Of a stretch of 64,000 nucleotides of DNA, positions 51,585-59,316 are shown one piece after another. The stretch is taken from the NCBI RefSeq assembly GCF_015679325.1, contig NZ_JADPVI010000001.1:372001-436000 (forward strand). The letters run 5' to 3'. Each line of letters begins with the position of its first letter. Position 1 is the first letter of the stretch. This DNA comes from Kaistella gelatinilytica (GTDB taxonomy: Bacteria > Bacteroidota > Bacteroidia > Flavobacteriales > Weeksellaceae). A program made the position numbers and the translations under genes. The notes under the pieces are model-generated. The model did no database searches. It was not told where the DNA came from and saw nothing but the letters and a program-made list of their open reading frames with translations.

Positions 51585-52916
51585 ATGGAAGACATGATTT
51601 TTTACGATCGGTTGCAATTTGCATTTACGATCACCTTTCACTACATATTTCCTCAATTAACGATGGGATTGTCTTTATTGATCGTCTTTTTCAAATGGAA
51701 ATATTTAAGAACCAATGTTGATCAATACAACGATGCAGCAAAATTTTTTATGAAGATTTTTGCCATTAATTTCACCATGGGAGTCGTCACAGGAATTCCG
51801 ATGGAATTTCAATTTGGGACCAATTGGGCAAAATTTTCTGAATTAACCGGGGGAATTATCGGGCAAACTTTAGCCATGGAAGGCATGTTTTCCTTCTTTC
51901 TAGAATCTTCATTTTTAGCACTTTTTATTTTCGGTGAAAAATTAATGGGACAAAAACTGCATTTTCTAACAGCGTTTCTCGTGTTTTTAGGTTCTTGGGC
52001 AAGTGGTTGGTTTATCTTAGCAACCAACGCATGGATGCAACATCCCGTGGGTTTTGAAATTTTAGATAATGGAAAGTTTGTATTGAATAATTTTTCTGCA
52101 CTATTTAGCAATCCTTGGCTTTTACCGGCTTTTTTACATAATCAATTGGCATCAGTTGTTACTTCTTCATTTGTAATGGCAAGTATTGGTGCTTTTTATA
52201 TTTTAAGAAAAAAACAAGTAGAATATGGCCAATTATTTATTAAAACAGGCGTTATTTTCGGCTTTGTTTCTAGTGTTTTATTGGCATTTCCTACTGGAGA
52301 TTGGAATGCAAAAAATGTGGCAAAACATCAACCAGGAAGTTTTGCTGCAATGGAAGGAATTTTTAAAACGGAAGAAAAAGGAGCAGAAATTGTGCTCATA
52401 GGCCAACCCAATATGGTTGCAAAAAAATTGGATAATAAGATTGCAGTTCCAAATGTTTTAAGTTTTCTAACGTATCAAGAATGGAATAAACAAGTACCCG
52501 GAATGGATCAATTTAAAAAAGAAGAATTACCTGATAATATACCGGCTTTGTATTATTCTTATCATATTATGGTTGGTTTAGGCACCGTTTTCATTGGCGT
52601 AATGGCATTGGCTTTATTCTTTTTGTGGCGAAAAAAACTCTACACTTCTAAGGCTTTATTATGGACGATTATGTTTTTGGTGCCGTTTCCATATATCGCA
52701 AATCTTACCGGTTGGTACACTGCAGAGTTGGGAAGACAGCCATATTTGGTTTATGGATTATTGAAAACAGCAGATGGAATTTCGCCTACCGTTTCATCGG
52801 GTAACACCTTATTCACACTACTCGGTTTTGTCGCTTTATACATGTTACTAGGTTTACTATTTCTCCTCTTGGTTGGTAAAACCATCAATGAAGGTCCAAA
52901 ACCACAAACACATTAA
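51585..52916 (+). CDS. cydA: Cytochrome bd ubiquinol/menaquinol oxidase subunit I
   Basis: 443 residues from the ATG at 51585; in-frame TTG at 51546 lies inside the terminator hairpin and is rejected. The heme ligand His19 (TITFHYIFPQL) matches the numbering of E. coli CydA; the second His is in LLPAFLHNQLASV, and the conserved TGIPMEFQFGTNW, LAMEGMFSFFLESSFLALFIFG (Glu residues of the proton path) and AELGRQPYLVYG motifs are present. About nine transmembrane helices. The Q-loop is short, so the protein is shorter than the about 520 residues of E. coli. It oxidises quinol and reduces O2 to water with high affinity and resists sulfide, cyanide and NO in studied members. Confidence 0.95.
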   Translation: MEDMIFYDRLQFAFTITFHYIFPQLTMGLSLLIVFFKWKYLRTNVDQYNDAAKFFMKIFAINFTMGVVTGIPMEFQFGTNWAKFSELTGGIIGQTLAMEGMFSFFLESSFLALFIFGEKLMGQKLHFLTAFLVFLGSWASGWFILATNAWMQHPVGFEILDNGKFVLNNFSALFSNPWLLPAFLHNQLASVVTSSFVMASIGAFYILRKKQVEYGQLFIKTGVIFGFVSSVLLAFPTGDWNAKNVAKHQPGSFAAMEGIFKTEEKGAEIVLIGQPNMVAKKLDNKIAVPNVLSFLTYQEWNKQVPGMDQFKKEELPDNIPALYYSYHIMVGLGTVFIGVMALALFFLWRKKLYTSKALLWTIMFLVPFPYIANLTGWYTAELGRQPYLVYGLLKTADGISPTVSSGNTLFTLLGFVALYMLLGLLFLLLVGKTINEGPKPQTH

Positions 52917-52918
52917 TT

Positions 52919-53995
52919 ATGGAAATATTTTGGTTTATCATCATCGCTATTGTTTTAGCCATGTTTTTTATTTTAGATGGATATGATTTCGGTGCGGGAA
53001 TTATTCACTTATTTTTCGCAAAAAAGGAAGAAGACAAAGAGCTCATCACAAAATCTGCGGGTTTGTTTTGGGATTCAAACGAGGTTTGGCTTGTAGCAGC
53101 TGGTGGAATGCTTTTCATGGCTTTTCCCAAATTTTACGCTTCCGTTTTTAGCGGCTTTTATTTACCGCTAATTATTGTCTTATGGTTAATCGTTTTTAGA
53201 GCGATTGGTTTGGAATTTAGAAGCCAGTTTAATTTTCAAATGTGGAAAGATATTTGGGATGTCTCGTTTGGCTTTTCAAGTTTGTTATTGGCATTATTTT
53301 TCGGAATTGCATTGGGAAATATCGTTCGAGGGGTAAATTTAGGTGGTGTTGAAAACGGCGTTTCCACTCATGAAGGTCATTATTTTTTCTTGCCTTTGTG
53401 GGATAGTAGTTTCAGCCCTTTAAGCGCAACACCAGGAATTATAGATTGGTTTACCATTATTATTGGTTTAATTTCTGTAGTTACTTTAGCAATGCATGGT
53501 GCAAATTGGATTATTCTTAAAACCAATTCTACCATTAATAATAAACTGAAAAATGTCATTTTTAAATTAAATATTGTACTCGCAATTCTTACCTTCATAT
53601 CCTTATCCGTTTGGCAAATCGTAAAGTCCAATTCATTAGATAATTTCTTTCATAAACCATATTTATTGGTGTTTCCAATCATTTATTTTACAGGATTAAT
53701 CGGTCTATTTTATATCAAAAAATTGAAAAAAGATCTCTATGGTTTTGTGTTTTCCACTTTAATAATTTTGGGCGGAATTACCTCTTCATTGGCGTCATTA
53801 TTCCCCGTCATATTACCATCTACTAATAAGGTTAATGAGAATTTAACAATTTATAATACCGCTGCAGAGAAATATGGTTTATCAGTTGCTTTGATTTGGG
53901 GAATCATTGGTATTGCTCTCATTATCATTTATTTCATTGTCCAAAAAAGATTAATGGGCGGAAAAATTGATAACATGGATTACGGCAAACATTAA
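52919..53995 (+). CDS. cydB: Cytochrome bd oxidase subunit II
   Basis: 358 residues, about eight to nine transmembrane helices, two bases after cydA. It begins MEIFWFIIIAIVLAMFFILDGYDFGAGIIHLFF (the FxLDGxDFG motif of helix 1) and contains LFWDSNEVWLVAAGGMLFMAFPKFYA and FRAIGLEFR, all standard for CydB. It pairs with CydA to form the bd oxidase in the inner membrane. No small CydX subunit is encoded right after it; two small ORFs in the cassette (54010-54333 and 55928-56059) are candidates for accessory roles, unproven. cydC and cydD are not in the window. Confidence 0.95.
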   Translation: MEIFWFIIIAIVLAMFFILDGYDFGAGIIHLFFAKKEEDKELITKSAGLFWDSNEVWLVAAGGMLFMAFPKFYASVFSGFYLPLIIVLWLIVFRAIGLEFRSQFNFQMWKDIWDVSFGFSSLLLALFFGIALGNIVRGVNLGGVENGVSTHEGHYFFLPLWDSSFSPLSATPGIIDWFTIIIGLISVVTLAMHGANWIILKTNSTINNKLKNVIFKLNIVLAILTFISLSVWQIVKSNSLDNFFHKPYLLVFPIIYFTGLIGLFYIKKLKKDLYGFVFSTLIILGGITSSLASLFPVILPSTNKVNENLTIYNTAAEKYGLSVALIWGIIGIALIIIYFIVQKRLMGGKIDNMDYGKH

Positions 53996-54009
53996 TTAAA
54001 TTTCAACCA

Positions 54010-54333
54010 ATGACAGACACATTAATTGCATTAATCAGCATTCTTGCTGGGATTTTTGGAGCCAATCTTTCGGGTTTAATATTTAAAAAATATTCTTTCG
54101 GTATCATAGGAAATACTATTGCAGGCGTTTTTGGAAGTATCTTTTTTATTAAATCATTTGGAAGGTTGGGTTTTGATCCTGTTTCCATTATGAAATTGGG
54201 CGAGGTTAACTTAATAGTATTTCTGATCAATATGCTCATTTCATTCTTTGGCGGAATATCAGCCGTTTTTTTAATTTTTCAATTGAAAAACAAAATGAAT
54301 AATTCAGCAAAGAAAAAATCTGTAAATAATTGA
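54010..54333 (+). CDS. Small glycine-rich membrane protein
   Basis: 107 residues, three hydrophobic helices at about 4-26, 30-48 and 66-92, with Gly-rich spacing (LAGIFGANLSGLIF, SFGIIGNTIAGVFGSIFFIKSFG) that recalls GlsB/YeaQ-type transglycosylase-associated proteins. The tail is basic and Asn/Lys-rich. It lies 14 bases after cydB on the same strand and should be co-transcribed with it. No function known; its position suggests support for the oxidase or membrane stability. Confidence 0.6.
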   Translation: MTDTLIALISILAGIFGANLSGLIFKKYSFGIIGNTIAGVFGSIFFIKSFGRLGFDPVSIMKLGEVNLIVFLINMLISFFGGISAVFLIFQLKNKMNNSAKKKSVNN

Positions 54334-54338
54334 TTATG

Positions 54339-54383
54339 TGTAACCAAGATTACAGTCTATCGATTTTTTAGTATCTAAATTTG
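54339..54383 (+). promoter_or_regulatory. Promoter with Crp/Fnr-type dyad for the SQR-like gene
   Basis: Dyad TGTAAC-CAAG-ATTACA (54339-54354) is centred 29.5 bases before the -7 box TAAATTTG (54376-54383), the same geometry as at 50732-50776. Both -7 boxes sit in the identical 11-base context CTAAATTTGAA. ATG follows at 54403. Confidence 0.65.
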
Positions 54384-54402
54384 AATTAACAAAAATAAAA
54401 AA

Positions 54403-55863
54403 ATGTCAAAAATAGTCATTTTAGGTGCCGGAATTTCTGGCCATACAGCCGCCGCACATTTGCGCAAGAAATTAGGCAAGGAACATGAAGTTTTAGTCGT
54501 TTCGCCCACTCACAATTACCAATGGTTTCCCTCAAATATTTGGGTAGGAACTGGTAAAATGAAAGCAAAAGATGTGATTTTTCCACTTGAACCTTTATAT
54601 AAAAGAAAAGGAATTGGCTACAAACAAGCCAAAGCAGTGTCTTTTCATCCAGAAGGGAATGCCGAAGAAAACAAAGGATTTGTAAAAGTAGAATATGTTT
54701 ACGGGGAAAAACTAGGCACGCAAGAAATCGTAAACTACGATTATCTTATTAACGCAACGGGTCCAAAATTAGCCTTTGATTTAACGGAAGGTTTATTACC
54801 AGCAACCAATAAGGTCTATTCGGTTTGTACTTATGACCATGCTGCTCATGCTTCGGAAGCGCTGCAAAAATTAATAAATGATATAAAAAATTCTGATAAA
54901 AAAGTGAAAATACTTATCGGAACTGGTCACGCAAAAGCCACTTGTCAAGGTGCTGCTTTTGAATATATTTTGAATGTAGAAAAAGAGTTGGTCAATTTTG
55001 GCGTAAGAGATAAGGTAGAAGTTACTTGGATTTCCAACGAATATGAACTTGGCGATTTTGGTATGGATGGAATGTTGTTGGATTATGGCGGCATCAATAT
55101 GCGCTCAAAAGACCTAATAGAAATGGTTTTTGAAGATAGAGGCATCAATTGGATTTTAGGAGCGGCCGTAACAAAAGTTGAAGATGGTATCCTTTATTAC
55201 GAAAATTTAGATGGTGAATATAGAACTGAAACTTTCGATTTCGGAATGCTAATCCCTGCTTTTTCTGGGCATGGTTTTAAAGCATTTGATAAAAATGATA
55301 TTGAAATCACCGAGAAGTTATTCAAAGGATTCATGATTGTAGATGCAGATTATACCGCAAGACCTTATGAGGAATGGACTGTGCAAGATTGGCCAGAAAC
55401 CTACCAAAATCCATCTTACAAAAACATATTTGCCCCAGGTATAGCATTTGCGCCACCACATTCTATTTCAAAACCGAGAAAAAGTAAAAACGGAACAGAT
55501 ATTACACCATCACCACCAAGAACCGGAATGCCTTCTGGAATTACAGCCAAACTTGTTGCCGACAATATTATAGATTCTATAAAATGTGGCAAAGAATCCC
55601 TGCACCACAAAGGTTCTATGGGAAATATGGGCGCCGCTTGTATCGCTTCTGCAGGATTTGGAATAACGAAAGGAAGCGGAGTAAGCATCACAACTTACCC
55701 AATCGTTCCAGATTATGTAAAATATCCAAACACAAGTGGAAGAGATATCAATAAAACATTTGGAGACATCGGTTTAGCAGGACATTGGGTGAAACTTTCT
55801 TTGCATTATGCCTTTATTTGGAAAGCGAAAATGCGTCCGTTTTGGTGGTTGATTCCAGAATAA
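54403..55863 (+). CDS. Sulfide:quinone oxidoreductase-like flavoprotein
   Basis: 486 residues. N-terminal FAD-binding GAGISGHTAAAHL (about 8-20), a second dinucleotide fold near 168-180 (VKILIGTGHAKATCQGAAFEY) and C-terminal PGIAFAPPH. Three Cys stand where SQR enzymes have their catalytic cysteines: Cys142 (VCTYDHAAHA), Cys181 (ATCQGAAFE) and Cys413 (GAACIASAGFG). SQR oxidises sulfide and passes electrons to the quinone pool, with the two disulfide-forming Cys handling the sulfur; the C-terminal region HWVKLSLHYAFIWKAKMRPFWWLIP is amphipathic and rich in aromatic residues, as expected for membrane contact. The cassette partner CydAB could oxidise the resulting quinol. A type III/VI-like or FCSD-like relative remains possible. 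Confidence 0.82.
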   Translation: MSKIVILGAGISGHTAAAHLRKKLGKEHEVLVVSPTHNYQWFPSNIWVGTGKMKAKDVIFPLEPLYKRKGIGYKQAKAVSFHPEGNAEENKGFVKVEYVYGEKLGTQEIVNYDYLINATGPKLAFDLTEGLLPATNKVYSVCTYDHAAHASEALQKLINDIKNSDKKVKILIGTGHAKATCQGAAFEYILNVEKELVNFGVRDKVEVTWISNEYELGDFGMDGMLLDYGGINMRSKDLIEMVFEDRGINWILGAAVTKVEDGILYYENLDGEYRTETFDFGMLIPAFSGHGFKAFDKNDIEITEKLFKGFMIVDADYTARPYEEWTVQDWPETYQNPSYKNIFAPGIAFAPPHSISKPRKSKNGTDITPSPPRTGMPSGITAKLVADNIIDSIKCGKESLHHKGSMGNMGAACIASAGFGITKGSGVSITTYPIVPDYVKYPNTSGRDINKTFGDIGLAGHWVKLSLHYAFIWKAKMRPFWWLIPE

Positions 55864-55927
55864 TTGAAAGTTAAATAATTAATCTTCATTTTTCAAAAAA
55901 CGTATCCAATAATTAAAATTAAAAAAA

Positions 55928-56059
55928 ATGACACAAAGAATATCAGACTCACAGAAAGCAAAAATGCAAAATCCTTTCCTTCAATTTTTCAAATTCCTTT
56001 ACCTGAATGTAAGGATCTTAAAAATTGTAGCAAGCGGCCATGGCGGAACGAGGAAATAG
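55928..56059 (+). CDS. 43-residue small protein ending in GHGGTRK
   Basis: ATG at 55928, TAG at 56057-56059, 65 bases after the SQR-like gene. Polar start (MTQRISDSQKAKM), then an amphipathic to hydrophobic helix NPFLQFFKFLYLNVRILKIV and a C-terminus ASGHGGTRK. The balance of residues and the distinct three-part shape argue for a real peptide at the membrane surface. I have a faint recollection of short flavobacterial ORFs ending like this but cannot name a family. Too short for the usual ORF cut-offs. Confidence 0.6.
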   Translation: MTQRISDSQKAKMQNPFLQFFKFLYLNVRILKIVASGHGGTRK

Positions 56060-56103
56060 AATTTATGTAAAGTCTAAAAATATAACTGGCAACTAAAACA
56101 CTA

Positions 56104-56201
56104 AAAAACCCATCAAAATAAATTGATGGGTTTCTCTATTCTGGTAAACAGAATTACTTTTTGTAAGCAGCGTCTTTAATTCTCGCTTTTTTACCTCTAA
56201 G
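56104..56201. repeat. Right 98-bp direct repeat (rplS 3' end and terminator)
   Basis: Contains the last 48 bases of the intact rplS gene, 20 bases of spacer and its terminator. Two differences from the left copy at 50540-50637. Confidence 0.95.
56106..56133. terminator. Terminator of rplS
   Basis: AAACCCATCAA (56106-56116) / TTGATGGGTTT (56123-56133), with an A run giving T6 on the minus strand, 20 bases after the rplS stop. Confidence 0.85.
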
Positions 56202-56507
56202 TTGTTTAAAGTAGTAGATTCTAGCTCTTCTAACTTTACCTCTTCTGTCGATTTCAATTTTTTGCAAAGCAGGCATGTTCAAAGGAAAAACTCTCTGTAC
56301 ACCAACATCACCGCTCATTTTTCTGATGGTAAATGTTTTGGTAGCACCAGTTCCTCTTAATTGAAGAACAGTTCCTTTAAAAAACTGAGTTCTCGTTTTC
56401 GCGCCCTCTTTAATTTCGTAATACACAGTGATGGTGTCACCGGCTTTGAATTCTGGGAATTCTTTTTTTGTGATGTACTTGTCTTGTACGTACTTTACTA
56501 AATCCAT
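56154..56507 (-). CDS. rplS: 50S ribosomal protein L19 (bL19)
   Basis: 117 residues from the ATG at 56507 (MDLVKYVQDKYITKKEFPEFKAGDTITVYYEIKEG), the normal length; a start 12 codons upstream is rejected as it adds a non-conserved stretch. The conserved RTQFFKGTVLQLRGTGATKTFTIRKMSGDVGVQRVFPLNMPALQKIEIDRRGKVRRARIYYFKQLRGKKARI is present in full. L19 sits at the interface of the two subunits. Its 3' end is duplicated at 50590-50637. Confidence 0.97.
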   Translation of the reverse strand: MDLVKYVQDKYITKKEFPEFKAGDTITVYYEIKEGAKTRTQFFKGTVLQLRGTGATKTFTIRKMSGDVGVQRVFPLNMPALQKIEIDRRGKVRRARIYYFKQLRGKKARIKDAAYKK

Positions 56508-56588
56508 TTTTATAATAAAAATTTGTTTTGTCGAGCTAAGCAACTTTCACGGCCATCGTCAGAGGTTGATTAACAGGTTGCAAAAATA
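56508..56588 (-). promoter_or_regulatory. rplS promoter and leader
   Basis: Minus-strand -7 box TATTTTTG at 56581-56588; the leader of about 70 bases starts CAACCTGTTAATCAACC and can form a small stem (ACG ... CGT with outer CAAC ... GTTG). Leaders before L19 genes have been proposed as autoregulatory in flavobacteria, as far as I recall. Confidence 0.5.
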
Positions 56589-56639
56589 CTACAAATATTA
56601 TTATCACCCAACACTTTAAGAAAATAAATCACATATTTC

Positions 56640-56669
56640 TTAACCTTAACCTTAACCTTAACCGTAACC
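56640..56669. repeat. Hexanucleotide tandem repeat (TTAACC)n
   Basis: Four perfect TTAACC-type units followed by one variant (GTAACC). Probably slipped-strand repeats; upstream of rplS, outside its promoter. Confidence 0.85.
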
Positions 56670-56681
56670 TCAATCTTTTTT

Positions 56682-56822
56682 TGGGCGTGTCCATCACTCG
56701 GTCATTAAGCGCTCGCTTCGCTCGCGCAACATTCCCTCATTCAGGTCGGGCTGTATGCTAAATCTTTTTTGCCCTTCCTTTTCCCCTCGCAAAAAAAAGG
56801 ATACCGCTTCCATCCCTCACGC
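56682..56822. repeat. Dispersed ~140-bp repeat, copy upstream of rplS
   Basis: Same block order as at 24228-24372: TGGGCGTG, then GCGCTCGCTTCGCTCGCGCAAC, TTCAGGTCGGGCT, then a hairpin (TTTTTTGCCCTTCC ... AAAAAAAAGG) and CATCCCTCACGC. Both copies lie upstream of a ribosomal protein gene. The rest of the 520-base gap has no gene. Confidence 0.75.
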
Positions 56823-57030
56823 AAACTCCGCGAAAATAAAAAATGTAGAAAATCAAGGTATTTCAAACCTTTGTATACTTAGGTCATAACTAATTTTTCT
56901 AAGAACTCATCTTACTAATGTGTTAAGAAATCTTTCTGACTTTCTGGTTAACAACAATTCATAACGATTTACAAAAATTCCAAATTCCAAAAAAATTCGT
57001 AAATTCATGCCACCAATTTAATAAAGAAAA

Positions 57031-57732
57031 ATGATCGATAAAAGAGTAAAAAATGTAGAAGAAGCCATCGCAGGAATCAGCGACGGAATGACCTTGATCG
57101 TCGGCGGATTCGGACTCTGCGGAATACCTGAAAATACAATTCATGCTTTAGTAGAAAGCAATGTTACCGATTTAACCTGTATCTCAAATAATGCAGGAGT
57201 TGATGATTTCGGCTTAGGATTACTTTTGAAAAAGAAACAAATCAAAAAAATGATCGCTTCTTACGTAGGAGAAAATGCCGAATTCGAAAGACAAATGCTT
57301 TCCGGAGAATTAGAAGTTGAATTGACGCCACAAGGAACTTTAGCCGAAAAATGCCGAGCAGCACAACATGGAATTCCGGCTTTTTATACTCCTGCAGGTT
57401 ACGGAACAGAAGTCGCAGAAGGAAAAGAAACCAAAGATTTCGAAGGTAAAATGCACATTCTCGAACATGCTTTCAAAGCAGATTATTCCATTGTAAAAGC
57501 CTGGAAAGGCGATCACGCCGGAAATTTAATTTTCAAAGGAACGGCAAGAAACTTCAATGCGCCGATGGCAGGAAGTGGAAAAATCACAATCGCTGAAGTG
57601 GAGGAATTGGTAGAACCGGGACAACTCGACCCGAATGAAATTCACATTCCGGGAATTATGGTTCAAAGAATTTTTCAGGGCGAGAAATTTGAGAAAAGAA
57701 TTGAGCAAAGAACAGTTAGAAAAAGAAGTTGA
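57031..57732 (+). CDS. scoA: 3-oxoacid CoA-transferase subunit A
   Basis: 233 residues, family I CoA-transferase alpha subunit. The signature [13 protein letters not shown] (about 25-37) and the oxyanion-type loop are clear; the C-terminal [32 protein letters not shown] is typical. With subunit B it moves CoA between succinyl-CoA and acetoacetate or a similar 3-oxoacid, in ketone-body or short-chain acid use. The partner gene scoB starts 4.1 kb downstream on the same strand, with four reverse-strand genes between. A terminator follows directly. Confidence 0.93.
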   Translation: MIDKRVKNVEEAIAGISDGMTLIVGGFGLCGIPENTIHALVESNVTDLTCISNNAGVDDFGLGLLLKKKQIKKMIASYVGENAEFERQMLSGELEVELTPQGTLAEKCRAAQHGIPAFYTPAGYGTEVAEGKETKDFEGKMHILEHAFKADYSIVKAWKGDHAGNLIFKGTARNFNAPMAGSGKITIAEVEELVEPGQLDPNEIHIPGIMVQRIFQGEKFEKRIEQRTVRKRS

Positions 57733-57771
57733 AAGTCTTCTGATTTTAAGACTTCAAGTGATGATTAAACG

Positions 57772-57801
57772 AAACATTTCCCGAATGGGAAATGTTTTTT
57801 T
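57772..57801 (+). terminator. Terminator of scoA
   Basis: AAACATTTCCC (57772-57782) / GGGAAATGTTT (57787-57797) plus T run. Confidence 0.85.
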
Positions 57802-57811
57802 GGATCCACGT

Positions 57812-58180
57812 TTAAAGATTACTCTGTTCAAACGCAATCCACTCACTTTTAAAATACTCTTCCTCAATTTCTGAACAATTGAAACCATTTTCAAAATCTT
57901 GAAGTTTGAAATCATTATCTGTCCAATATCCGTAATTATCTTTCCAAGGCATTATCATTACAGTTTTTCCATCTTTATCTAAACCAATTTCTTTTTCTGG
58001 AATTCCATCTTCATCAAATTCAATAAGCCAAATATTAATATTTTGAATTTGATTTTCAAAATCAGGATTTGCTTTTGGAATTACTGTCAATAGAAATTTC
58101 GATAGTATAGTTTGAAAGAAACTTGATCTTTTAGGTTTAATAGTTTCCTCTAATTTTATTTTTAGATAGGTGTTTTGCAT
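57812..58180 (-). CDS. Hypothetical protein
   Basis: 122 residues, acidic, mixed alpha/beta. A short basic N-terminal helix (SSFFQTILSKFLLTVIP) is followed by NINIWLIEFDEDGIPEKEIGLDKDGKTVMIMPWKDNYGYWTDNDFKLQDF. The look is of the small immunity-type or SMI1-like proteins found widely in Bacteroidota, but no motif proves it. It lies 35 bases downstream of the amine-oxidase-like gene on the same strand. Not recognised. Confidence 0.6.
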   Translation of the reverse strand: MQNTYLKIKLEETIKPKRSSFFQTILSKFLLTVIPKANPDFENQIQNINIWLIEFDEDGIPEKEIGLDKDGKTVMIMPWKDNYGYWTDNDFKLQDFENGFNCSEIEEEYFKSEWIAFEQSNL

Positions 58181-58215
58181 TTAAATATTCGTCACGATTC
58201 AGTTTTATGACTGAA

Positions 58216-59265
58216 TTATATTTTTTGTAATTCTACAATTTTCCGCACACTTTCCTTTGCAGAAATTACGGCTCCTTCCATATATCCAGGAAATCTGGAT
58301 GAAGTTTCAGAACCGGAAATAATTAGTCTTTCGTCAAAATAAGTACTTCTAAAAATTGGATTTCCATTATTTTGATGCGGAAAAAGGGAATGTTCAGAAT
58401 CTTGAAAAGTGTTAATTTCTTCACTCCAAACCCATTCTTCATAAGTCAGAAATTCAGTAATCCGACTTCCAAAAATAGTTTTCAACTGTTTTAAAACAAG
58501 TTCTTTTCTTTCAGATTTGGAAAGATTTTTAAAGGCAGAATTGATAAATCCGCACAATGCAAATTTCGAGTTTTCCGCATCCGACTGATCGTAAAATTCT
58601 GTAACTGGACCAACATTACTGAAAAGCGTTCGAGGTAAATTTTCTTCCTTCCAAAAAGGTTTTTCAAACGTAAGCGCAACTTTTATAGAATCTTCCATCC
58701 ACGTATGAGTTTGTAGCGCAGTTTCCCGCAAATCAGCCTGAAGTTCAGGCTGAAATGTGATTCGATTCGCCCACAATTTCGGCGGTAATGCGAGAACAAC
58801 AGCATCGCCTTCAAAAATATTTTCTGCTTTTACGCTAACTGAATTTTCTTTAAATGAAATCTGACTTACCGATTCATTTAGAAATAAATCAGCGGAATCT
58901 AAACATTCTAATAAATTATTAATAAGAGTCGAAGTTCCACCAGAAATTCGGTAGCTCGGTTCACTTTTAGGAATCTCCACGATTTGTGTCGGAAATTTGG
59001 ATTGAGGTTGGTAAAAAACTTCCTCGTCCATATATTGCTCAAATCGGCTGATTCCTAAGTCTTCCAAAAGTGCTGTTAAATTCAGATGTTGAGCAGTAAA
59101 CCAGGTCGCACCCATTTCTATCGGAGCTTCCTCTTTTCTGTAGATGGTGTTTATTCTTCCGCCAACTCTGTTTCTGGATTCTAAAATTTTGAACGGGATA
59201 CCTTCTTTTTTCAAAAGATAAGCGGTTAAAAGTCCCGATAAACCTGCTCCTACGATGATGATCAT
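58216..59265 (-). CDS. Flavin-containing amine-oxidase-like protein
   Basis: 349 residues. FAD-binding N-terminus IIIVGAGLSGLLTAYLLKKEGIPFKILESRNRVGGRI (dinucleotide motif and the GGR loop) and C-terminal ERLIISGSETSSRFPGYMEGAVISAKESV, where amine oxidases and related flavoproteins bind FAD. The substrate domain is smaller than in full-length monoamine oxidases (about 450 residues), so substrates may differ: polyamines, carotenoid-like or other. Cytoplasmic; no signal peptide. Confidence 0.85.
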   Translation of the reverse strand: MIIIVGAGLSGLLTAYLLKKEGIPFKILESRNRVGGRINTIYRKEEAPIEMGATWFTAQHLNLTALLEDLGISRFEQYMDEEVFYQPQSKFPTQIVEIPKSEPSYRISGGTSTLINNLLECLDSADLFLNESVSQISFKENSVSVKAENIFEGDAVVLALPPKLWANRITFQPELQADLRETALQTHTWMEDSIKVALTFEKPFWKEENLPRTLFSNVGPVTEFYDQSDAENSKFALCGFINSAFKNLSKSERKELVLKQLKTIFGSRITEFLTYEEWVWSEEINTFQDSEHSLFPHQNNGNPIFRSTYFDERLIISGSETSSRFPGYMEGAVISAKESVRKIVELQKI

Positions 59266-59316
59266 TCTTAATAATTTCTAATTGTAATATAATTTGACTG
59301 CTCCATTTTCAATATT

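Noticed and set aside
50540-56201. Prophage or integrative conjugative element
   Set aside because: No integrase, structural, replication or conjugation gene lies between the repeats; only metabolic genes are present.
56640-56669. CRISPR-like array
   Set aside because: Units are six bases without spacers; a simple tandem repeat. No array or cas gene was seen anywhere in the window.
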